From Bacteroidota bacterium (GTDB lineage: Bacteria; Bacteroidota; Bacteroidia; Chitinophagales; Chitinophagaceae): a stretch of 5,062 bases of DNA. Of the stretch, positions 1-5,062 are shown one piece after another (positions within the stretch are counted from its first letter, which is position 1; every line of letters begins with the position of its first letter). The position numbers and the translations under genes were made by a program. The notes below the pieces were generated by a model, which saw only the letters and a program-made list of their open reading frames with translations, did not search any database and was not told where the DNA came from. The stretch is taken from assembly GCA_023396345.1 (NCBI GenBank), contig JAEWWO010000069.1:1-5062 (forward strand), written 5' to 3'.

Positions 1-955
1 CCATTTGTCTGGGTGTAAAACTTATCTGCGCCAGATTATAATCAATCACATAATCCTGATCTTCACCCCTGCTCATCAATTGTCCGTCAATAAAAACTCT
101 TTCCGTTCCGGCGAGTATGACTATATACATTTCATTGTTATTGCCAAAGAGCTTGTACGGTCCCTGATTGCCTTCGGCAACCTGTAAAACATTTCTGGCG
201 AATTTACCTTTTGCAATAGAAGCATTGATTACAGAACTGTTTGTAGTTTTGCTATTAATATTAAACAATTGTCTGTACGATATGCCTTCCAGCCTCTTAT
301 AAAAACGCATAAAATACTGTTCTTCTTCTTTTAAATCAATATCTCCCAGACTCACCTGCCATTTTTTTCCTGAAAATTGCAGGAATATAAGATCAAAATC
401 ATTGAGCATTTGCGTGCTTCCATCCGGCTGAATAGGCAAATTATTATCCGTTAACGCTGCTTCCAGACGAATACTATCGCCCAGATAACCACTCATTTGT
501 AAATTAAATTGTGAGTTGAATATCAAATCCTGATTGTTCCCCACGCTCAGACTTCTGCCGAAGCTTCCGTTGTAATTAATATCACCAAATTGCAACAACG
601 ACCGATTCACGGGTTCTGCCAGCACACGCTCTCTGGGAAAACGCACATCTATATAATCATTATAATCAAACCGTTGGGCAAGTTTATTCAATCTGGGCAT
701 TACTCTGTACCTGATAAATACGCTATCCGCCGCAACCTGCTTAGTCCATAGAAGTTGAGCATTGATATAATCAAAATGAAAGAACGAAGAATCAGCCTCT
801 GCTATAAAAACACTGCCCGGAACAACCGACATAGTATCTAAAGTGACGCTGCCCGATGAACTGATTTTTTTGCTGCGAAGCGTAGATGTTTCCTGTGCAT
901 GCATTTGCACCGAAACAAGTGTTATAAATAGTAATATTACAATTCGCAGAAGCAT
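1..955 (-). CDS. N-terminal part of a large secreted/outer-membrane protein of unknown function (runs off left edge)
   Basis: An open frame of 318 codons has no stop before base 1, so this is the 5' part of a longer gene. The ATG at 953-955 is the first start after an in-frame TGA upstream. Residues 1-20 form a signal peptide: an Arg, a hydrophobic core and a likely cut after Met-His-Ala before Gln-Glu. The rest is rich in alternating polar/hydrophobic strands and Asn/Asp/Gly, as in outer-membrane beta proteins. Recognisable blocks are GNNQDL (139-144), SGYLGDSIRLEAALTDNN (155-172), IQPDG (175-179), SLGDIDL (202-208), EGNQGPY (261-267) and GTERVFIDG (283-291), followed by GEDQDYVIDY (297-306). 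From memory, these blocks recur in uncharacterised Bacteroidota envelope proteins of roughly 1,000 residues or more. I infer an envelope location. The function is unknown, and no link to the neighbouring copper/oxygen genes is visible. Confidence 0.85.
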   Translation of the reverse strand, partial: MLLRIVILLFITLVSVQMHAQETSTLRSKKISSSGSVTLDTMSVVPGSVFIAEADSSFFHFDYINAQLLWTKQVAADSVFIRYRVMPRLNKLAQRFDYNDYIDVRFPRERVLAEPVNRSLLQFGDINYNGSFGRSLSVGNNQDLIFNSQFNLQMSGYLGDSIRLEAALTDNNLPIQPDGSTQMLNDFDLIFLQFSGKKWQVSLGDIDLKEEEQYFMRFYKRLEGISYRQLFNINSKTTNSSVINASIAKGKFARNVLQVAEGNQGPYKLFGNNNEMYIVILAGTERVFIDGQLMSRGEDQDYVIDYNLAQISFTPRQM

Positions 956-974
956 AGATGTTTGTATAACTTTT

Positions 975-982
975 CAAAAATA
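975..982 (-). promoter_or_regulatory. Candidate -7 promoter box for the leftward envelope-protein gene
   Basis: Read on the minus strand this is TATTTTTG, an exact match to the Bacteroidota -7 consensus TAnnTTTG. It lies about 20 bases before the ATG at 955, which would leave a very short leader. No clear TTTG -33 box is found at the usual distance, so the call rests on the -7 element and its position alone. An imperfect palindrome (988-1003) sits just upstream of it. Confidence 0.4.
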
Positions 983-987
983 ATAAT

Positions 988-1003
988 ATTGTGCATGCAG
1001 AAT
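988..1003. repeat. Imperfect palindrome around TGCATGCA in the divergent promoter region
   Basis: The core TGCATGCA (992-999) is self-complementary. The arms extend to ATT on the left and AAT on the right, with one mismatched pair (991/1000). It lies between the -7 box of the leftward gene and the rest of the divergent intergenic region, a suitable place for an operator covering a -33 region. The ten bases TGTGCATGCA also occur exactly at 894-903, inside the signal-peptide coding part of the leftward gene. Operator function is a guess, because short palindromes arise by chance. Confidence 0.3.
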
Positions 1004-1028
1004 TTTATTTTATTGAATCTATTTTACT

Positions 1029-1054
1029 TTTGTAGAAAATTATCTCTAAATTTG
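1029..1054 (+). promoter_or_regulatory. Candidate promoter for the Crp/Fnr regulator gene
   Basis: TAAATTTG at 1047-1054 matches the Bacteroidota -7 consensus TAnnTTTG exactly, and TTTG at 1029-1032 could be the -33 box. The gap between them is 14 bases, shorter than the roughly 19 expected, so the upstream box is uncertain. Transcription would start near 1058-1062 and give a leader of about 25 bases before the ATG at 1085. No ribosome binding site is visible, as is usual in this phylum. Confidence 0.45.
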
Positions 1055-1084
1055 CAATCAGCGATTTTTAAGCTTTGAGATTTA

Positions 1085-1801
1085 ATGAAAGATACACCAC
1101 ACTACTGCGATAATAACTGCATCAATTGTATTCCACAAAGAGATACTGTTTTTGCAGGCTTAACTGAAGAAGAACTCGAAAGTATTAACGAGAATAAATC
1201 TTGTACGAATTACAAAAAAGGACAGGTTATTTTTTCTGAAAATGGCATTCCTTTCGGACTTTTTTGCGTGAGCCACGGTAAAATAAAAATTGCGTCCATA
1301 GGCTTAGACGGGAAAGAACAAATTTTACGTTTTGCCAAAACAGGTGACATCTTTGGGTATCGTGCACTTATTTCGCAGGACAGATATCATTGCAATGCCG
1401 TAGCAATGGAAGACAGTGCTATCTGCATTATTAATAAAAGTACTTTCCTAAATATATACTATAAAAATCCTGATTTATCAAGAGCTGTTTTCAAAAAAAT
1501 CAGCGATGATCTTAAAAAAGCAGAAAATATCATCGTTTCTCTTTCACAGAAAAACGTAAGAGAAAGACTTGCTGAATCCTTGCTTTTCTTCATAGCTACT
1601 TATGGGTACGAAGAAGATGAAGCCACACTGAACGTGCTTTTCAGCCGCGAAGAAATTGCAGCATTCGTAGGCACCTCTACGGAAAGTGTCATCAGACTTT
1701 TATCGGAATTTAATTCAGATAAAATTGTGGAACTGGTGGGTAAAAAAATTAAGATTGTAAATCTTGATAAACTAACAAAAACAGCAAATCTTCTTTATTA
1801 G
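1085..1801 (+). CDS. Crp/Fnr-family transcription regulator, Fnr-like with a probable Fe-S cysteine set
   Basis: The 238-residue protein has the usual Fnr length and order. A cysteine-containing N-terminus (C8, C12, C15) comes first, then a cyclic-nucleotide-binding-like beta-roll (about 22-120), a long dimerisation helix (about 128-160) and a C-terminal winged helix-turn-helix (about 160-230). C114, in SAICIINKSTF, lines up with E. coli Fnr C122 (SMVCEIPFETL). With the N-terminal trio this makes four cysteines, enough to hold an oxygen- or NO-sensitive Fe-S cluster. The spacing CX3CX2C differs from E. coli Fnr. The recognition helix has E200 and R204, equivalent to Fnr E209 and R213, but Ile203 replaces Ser212. 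The ATG at 1085 follows an in-frame TGA (1076-1078) with no other start between. The family assignment is firm. Cluster binding and control of the downstream copper ATPase are inferred from cysteines and position. Confidence 0.92.
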   Translation: MKDTPHYCDNNCINCIPQRDTVFAGLTEEELESINENKSCTNYKKGQVIFSENGIPFGLFCVSHGKIKIASIGLDGKEQILRFAKTGDIFGYRALISQDRYHCNAVAMEDSAICIINKSTFLNIYYKNPDLSRAVFKKISDDLKKAENIIVSLSQKNVRERLAESLLFFIATYGYEEDEATLNVLFSREEIAAFVGTSTESVIRLLSEFNSDKIVELVGKKIKIVNLDKLTKTANLLY

Positions 1802-1834
1802 GTTGTATATCAACACAATCTTTGATACGGCTGA

Positions 1835-1848
1835 ATGATTTTTATCAT
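1835..1848. promoter_or_regulatory. Fnr-box-like palindromic operator
   Basis: ATGAT-TTTT-ATCAT is a perfect inverted repeat with the same layout as the Fnr box TTGAT-N4-ATCAA, differing only in the outermost base of each half. It lies 34 bases after the Fnr-like regulator gene and about 70 before the next ATG (1918). Further half-sites lie around it: ATCAA (1809-1813), TTGAT (1822-1826) and ATCAT (1866-1870). The centre is 1841.5, so a transcription start near 1903 would place it at about -61.5, a classic Fnr/Crp activating position. Binding by the neighbouring regulator is inferred. Confidence 0.55.
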
Positions 1849-1892
1849 AAAACCACACCATAATTATCATAGTTTTTTCCTGCAAAAAACAA

Positions 1893-1900
1893 AAACTTTG
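1893..1900 (+). promoter_or_regulatory. Weak candidate -7 box before the hemerythrin-like gene
   Basis: AAACTTTG differs from TAnnTTTG only at the first base and ends 17 bases before the ATG at 1918. No convincing -33 box is seen upstream, which would fit a promoter that needs an activator bound at the palindrome around 1841. The match is short and lies in AT-rich DNA, so this is only a suggestion. Confidence 0.25.
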
Positions 1901-1917
1901 TATAAAACTATATTGTT

Positions 1918-2397
1918 ATGGATACTCAGGTTTCTTCCACACAAGACATATTTGTAGAGATTGTACACGATGTATACCCTATGATTGAAAAGCATTTTGA
2001 TGATTTGCAAAAGGTGTCTGACTGGAAACAACACAATCAGTTGAAAGAAAGTGTACTGGAGCTTGAAAGAGAGTTCAACTCTCTTTCTTATTATGAAAGA
2101 AAACTGGTATTCCCCTGCTTAATGGATAAAATAAACAACGAACAGAAACTTCCCATCAACCAGAATCCGGAAGAAATTGGGCGTTTAATATCTCAAAAAG
2201 AACACAGAATATATTTGCTTTGCCGCCAGATAGAAAACTTAGCCGAATCAGCTGAAATGTCTGAAAAACATGCTATTTTTGAGCTGATAAATATATTTAA
2301 CGGCACTTTCAGAGATGTGAAAAACAGATGGCAGCTGTTCTTAAAGAAATTGTCAACACAAAGAGCCTGCCCTGTACACATTACCAAAGCTGACTAA
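1918..2397 (+). CDS. Small helical protein, possibly a degenerate hemerythrin/RIC-like domain
   Basis: I do not firmly recognise this 159-residue cytoplasmic protein. It is strongly helical and charged, with no signal peptide or membrane segment. Its layout resembles the hemerythrin-like domain of RIC (YtfE/DnrN/ScdA) Fe-S repair proteins. FNSLSYYERKLVFPCL (53-68) aligns without gaps to the RIC pattern LxxHxxKEExxLFPxL, KEH (94-96) fits the conserved EH helix, and 121-145 matches the final helix. However, Leu56 stands where the second-helix His is expected, and the last helix lacks its HxxxE. The remaining His are 17, 26, 39, 96, 118 and 154. If the fold is right, the di-iron site is incomplete, suggesting a structural, sensory or partner-binding role. 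The gene sits between the Fnr-like regulator and ccoI, 23 bases before the ccoI start, so the two are probably co-transcribed. Coding status is likely; the family is tentative. Confidence 0.8.
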   Translation: MDTQVSSTQDIFVEIVHDVYPMIEKHFDDLQKVSDWKQHNQLKESVLELEREFNSLSYYERKLVFPCLMDKINNEQKLPINQNPEEIGRLISQKEHRIYLLCRQIENLAESAEMSEKHAIFELINIFNGTFRDVKNRWQLFLKKLSTQRACPVHITKAD

Positions 2398-2420
2398 TTT
2401 CTTAAAAATCATTATTCGAC

Positions 2421-4820
2421 TTGGAAAAAACTCAGTCTACTTCAGTTATCTGTTATCATTGCGGCGACGAATGTATCAATACTAAAATAGTTTCTGACAA
2501 TAAAAACTTTTGTTGCAAAGGTTGTAAAATGGTATATGAAATACTGAATAAAAACAACCTCTGCGATTACTATGATTTAAACGATAATCCGGGCATCTCT
2601 CAAAAAACAGAAATCAGAAAAGGTAAGTTCGATTATCTTGATGATGAAAAAATTATACACAAACTTGTTTCTTATAAAGACGATAAACAAACCAATATAA
2701 CTTTTTATTTGCCTCAGGTACATTGCAGCAGTTGTTTATGGCTGTTGGAGAATGTGCATAAAATGAACAAAGGCATTGTTTCTTCTCGTGTAAACTTTAC
2801 AAAAAAAGAAGTATTCATTGTTTTTGACCACAACAAAACTTCGCTTAAAGATGTTGTCATCACCCTTACTTCCATTGGTTACGAGCCACATATAAGCCTG
2901 AGCGATGTAGACACAAAAAAAGTTTCAAAAATTAAAAGAAACCGTGCCATAAAAATTGGCGTTGCAGGCTTTTGCTTCGGAAACATAATGATACTGAGCT
3001 TTCCGGACTATTTTTCTTTTGTAAGCCGATGGGAAGATGAGTTTGGTTTTACCTTCAGTTTTCTTAAAATATTTTTATCGCTGCCAATTGTTTTCTACTG
3101 TGCAACTGAATTTTTTGAAAATGCCTGGAGCGGACTAAAGGCAAAATTCTTAAATATTGATGCACCTATTGCGCTGGCAATCATCATTACTTTTGGCAGA
3201 AGTTTGTACGATGTAATTATGCAAACCGGTCCCGGATATTTCGATAGTCTGGCGGGATTGGTTTTCTTTATGCTGATTGGAAGAACCGTGCAGGACATGA
3301 CCTATCAGTCTATTTCTTTCGACCGAGACTATAAATCTTTCTTCCCCATTGCCGTAGATGTCTTGAAAGAAAAAGAATTTGTACCTACAGAAATAAGTAA
3401 TATAAAACCCGACGATATCATCAGAATCCATACAGGAGAACTAATTCCTGTTGACGGCATTTTATCTAAAGGAAAAGCTGAAATTGATTACAGTTTTGTA
3501 ACCGGCGAAAGTCTGCCCGTACTTAAGGACATTGGCGAAATTGTGTATGCCGGAGGTAAACAAATGCATGGCAATATAGAATTGATGGTAGTGAAAGAAG
3601 TTTCGCAGAGCTATCTTACAAGTTTATGGAACAAAGATGTGTTTAAGAATAAAGAAAAAGAAACCGGTTTTGTACAAATCATCAGTAAATATTTTACTTA
3701 CATTGTTTTCTTAATTGCTGCTATTGCTGCTGTTTACTGGTATCAAAACGATCGCACAGATTTGATGTGGAATGCACTTACTACGATATTGATTGTTGCC
3801 TGTCCGTGTGCATTGCTGCTGTCTTCTACTTTTACAAATGGTAATATTTTACGCATACTCAGTAAGAATAAATTCTATCTGCGCCATCCAGATGTTATTG
3901 AGGACATATCAAAAATAGACCATATTGTTTTTGATAAAACCGGAACGCTTACGCAAAATAAAAAAGTACTGGTAAGTTATCATGGGAAAGAAATTCCAAA
4001 AGAATTGCTTACTTCAGTTTCCAGTTTGTTGTCTAATTCAACGCACCCATTAAGCAATGCTATTTATAAATATCTGAACATTCCGCCTGATAATGAGGTA
4101 TTGAATTTTAAAAACGTTGTGGGCAAAGGCATTGAGGCATGGATAAACGAGCAGCATATTAAAATCGGTTCTGCTGCTTTCGTAGGAACGGAAAGAACCC
4201 TGCACAACAATGCATCGGTATTTGTAAAAATTGATAAAAAAATATACGGTGAGTTTCAGGTGAAAAATGCCTACAGATATGGGTTTGAGCAAATGATGTC
4301 TTCACTGAAAGATAAGTTTAAAATATCTGTATTGAGCGGCGATAATAATGCCGAAGAAACCAATCTGCGCAATATGCTGGGCAAAGAAACAGAATTGTTA
4401 TTTAATCAGCAACCGGCTGATAAACTAGAATACATTGCGCATCTGCAAAACAATAAGCAACGGCACACCATGATGATTGGCGATGGCTTGAACGATGCCG
4501 GAGCATTAAAACAAAGTAATGTAGGTGTGGCTATCACAGAAGGCAACAATAATTTCACACCTGCCTCTGACGCTATTATAGATGCTTCGCAGTTTTCCAA
4601 TATCGACAAGTTTATTCAGTTTACGGGTTACGGTAAAAAAATAATTGTGATGAGTTTTATTCTCTCCATCATTTATAATATTATCGGATTGTACTTTGCT
4701 GTGCAGGGCATGTTGTCGCCTGTGATTGCCGCCATTCTGATGCCTGCAAGCTCTATAAGCATTGTACTAATCACCTATGGATTGAGTGAACTTGCAGGAA
4801 AAAGATATGGGTTGAAGTAG
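2421..4820 (+). CDS. ccoI: Copper-translocating P1B-type ATPase, CcoI/FixI type (cbb3 oxidase assembly)
   Basis: The 799-residue membrane pump moves Cu(I) across the inner membrane by ATP hydrolysis. The CcoI type supplies copper for cbb3 oxidase rather than detoxification. Domains in order: a Cys-rich N-terminal module (C11, C14, C18, C31, C32, C35, C48) typical of CcoI; a heavy-metal-associated domain (about 92-160) with CSSC (102-105); four membrane helices (about 177-292); the actuator loop with TGES (361-364); helices 5-6 with CPC (461-463); the catalytic DKTGT (505-509, phosphorylated D505); the nucleotide-binding HP (542-543); GDGLND (687-692); and helices 7-8 with YN (752-753), P767 and MPASS (774-778), the Cu(I) P1B-1 signature. 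All catalytic motifs are intact. The start is TTG at 2421: a stop (2403-2405) lies upstream in frame, and the first in-frame ATG (residue 37) would cut off six of the seven N-terminal Cys. No ccoS follows directly. Confidence 0.93.
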   Translation: MEKTQSTSVICYHCGDECINTKIVSDNKNFCCKGCKMVYEILNKNNLCDYYDLNDNPGISQKTEIRKGKFDYLDDEKIIHKLVSYKDDKQTNITFYLPQVHCSSCLWLLENVHKMNKGIVSSRVNFTKKEVFIVFDHNKTSLKDVVITLTSIGYEPHISLSDVDTKKVSKIKRNRAIKIGVAGFCFGNIMILSFPDYFSFVSRWEDEFGFTFSFLKIFLSLPIVFYCATEFFENAWSGLKAKFLNIDAPIALAIIITFGRSLYDVIMQTGPGYFDSLAGLVFFMLIGRTVQDMTYQSISFDRDYKSFFPIAVDVLKEKEFVPTEISNIKPDDIIRIHTGELIPVDGILSKGKAEIDYSFVTGESLPVLKDIGEIVYAGGKQMHGNIELMVVKEVSQSYLTSLWNKDVFKNKEKETGFVQIISKYFTYIVFLIAAIAAVYWYQNDRTDLMWNALTTILIVACPCALLLSSTFTNGNILRILSKNKFYLRHPDVIEDISKIDHIVFDKTGTLTQNKKVLVSYHGKEIPKELLTSVSSLLSNSTHPLSNAIYKYLNIPPDNEVLNFKNVVGKGIEAWINEQHIKIGSAAFVGTERTLHNNASVFVKIDKKIYGEFQVKNAYRYGFEQMMSSLKDKFKISVLSGDNNAEETNLRNMLGKETELLFNQQPADKLEYIAHLQNNKQRHTMMIGDGLNDAGALKQSNVGVAITEGNNNFTPASDAIIDASQFSNIDKFIQFTGYGKKIIVMSFILSIIYNIIGLYFAVQGMLSPVIAAILMPASSISIVLITYGLSELAGKRYGLK

Positions 4821-4859
4821 AAGTTGCTATTTTTATCAACAAAAGAAACTTTTTACAAT

Positions 4860-4945
4860 GAGGATGACAGGACTCTGGGAATTTGTCCTATCGAGCGTAC
4901 CGATAGCTATCGGTACAAGCCCTGTCTCGGCTATGACGAGAACAT
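4860..4945. repeat. Palindromic, REP-like intergenic element
   Basis: This gap after ccoI is denser in GC and structure than the rest of the intergenic DNA. Its centre is a perfect 20-base palindrome at 4897-4916, whose halves are GTACCGATAG and CTATCGGTAC. Around it lie AGGAC/GTCCT arms (4869-4873/4885-4889), an outer pair GACAGG/CCTGTC (4866-4871/4921-4926) that encloses the palindrome, and TCTCG/CGAGA (4925-4929/4937-4941). From memory, CCGATAGCTATCGG-type cores recur between genes in Bacteroidota genomes, which suggests a dispersed repeat. It could also act as a terminator for ccoI, although no clean U-tract follows. Confidence 0.5.
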
Positions 4946-5031
4946 CTGTTTTCAACCATTAAACCTTCATTATCACATTTCATCTAATAACCGTTAAAAA
5001 ACATTTTAAACAAAACAACTATTAATAAAAA

Positions 5032-5062
5032 ATGAAATTTACAAGAAACCATATAAAAGAAG
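5032..5062 (+). CDS. Possible start of a further gene, cut by the right edge
   Basis: ATG at 5032 opens MKFTRNHIKE and stays open for the ten codons left in the window. The A-rich leader (TTAATAAAAA just before the ATG) is typical of Bacteroidota gene starts. The residues are basic at the N-terminus, but too few to show a family or signal peptide. They do not resemble the hydrophobic start of CcoS, which often follows ccoI. About 210 bases separate it from ccoI, so it probably has its own promoter. Confidence 0.4.
   Translation, partial: MKFTRNHIKE

Noticed and set aside
5..187. A 60-codon plus-strand open frame at the left edge.
   Set aside because: It lies antisense within the well-supported leftward envelope-protein gene and shows no domain or start signal.
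792..977. A 61-codon minus-strand frame overlapping the start of the envelope-protein gene.
   Set aside because: It is in a different frame from the 318-codon frame, which has a clear signal peptide and family blocks.
1802..1828. Possible terminator hairpin just after the regulator gene (GTTG/CAAC or TATCAA/TTGATA).
   Set aside because: The stems are only four to six A/T-rich pairs without a U-tract. The TATCAA/TTGATA pair fits better as regulator half-sites.
3095..3431. Two overlapping minus-strand frames of 67 and 93 codons inside ccoI.
   Set aside because: They are antisense to conserved ATPase sequence, have unconvincing composition and have no leader signals.
4823..4840. GTTG-N10-CAAC right after the ccoI stop, considered as an Fnr box or terminator.
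   Set aside because: The spacing is two bases too long for an Fnr box, and the stem is too short for a terminator.
4858..4962. A 34-codon plus-strand frame (ATG at 4858, TAA at 4960) considered as a small protein such as CcoS.
   Set aside because: It is made largely of the palindromic element, has no continuous hydrophobic helix or CcoS-like start, and its residues look like read-through of a repeat.
1..5062. tRNA or rRNA genes, CRISPR arrays, insertion sequences or phage genes.
   Set aside because: No cloverleaf, conserved rRNA block, regularly spaced repeats, transposase or integrase motif was seen on either strand.

Overview
The window looks like a chromosomal segment from a Bacteroidota bacterium, probably a free-living aerobe or microaerophile near Chitinophagales, Sphingobacteriales or Cytophagales. 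Three things support this. The DNA is AT-rich, with A-rich start contexts and no Shine-Dalgarno sequences. Two promoter boxes match the Bacteroidota -7 consensus TAnnTTTG exactly. The left-edge protein belongs to a large cell-envelope family that I know only from this phylum. The exact genus cannot be read from the sequence.

Layout. On the minus strand, bases 1-955 hold the N-terminal 318 codons of a big secreted, probably outer-membrane protein that runs off the left edge. A 129-base divergent promoter region (956-1084) follows. Then three plus-strand genes run in one direction: a Crp/Fnr-family regulator with an Fnr-like cysteine set (1085-1801), a 159-residue helical protein that resembles a hemerythrin/RIC domain without most of its iron ligands (1918-2397), and a CcoI/FixI-type copper P1B-ATPase starting at TTG (2421-4820). 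The 116-base gap before the second gene carries an Fnr-box-like palindrome plus extra half-sites. The last 240 bases contain a strongly palindromic, REP-like stretch (about 4860-4945) and, at 5032, a likely start of a further gene cut by the window edge.

How the parts may work together. CcoI supplies copper for the binuclear centre of cbb3-type cytochrome oxidase, the high-affinity oxidase used at low oxygen. In many bacteria its genes are controlled by Fnr-type oxygen sensors. Here an Fnr-like regulator sits directly upstream, and the operator-like palindrome lies between it and the hemerythrin-like/ccoI pair. The simplest reading is a small oxygen- or NO-responsive module that turns on oxidase metallation. 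The oxidase subunits and ccoS are not in the window. The most unusual item is the degenerate RIC-like protein between the regulator and the ATPase.
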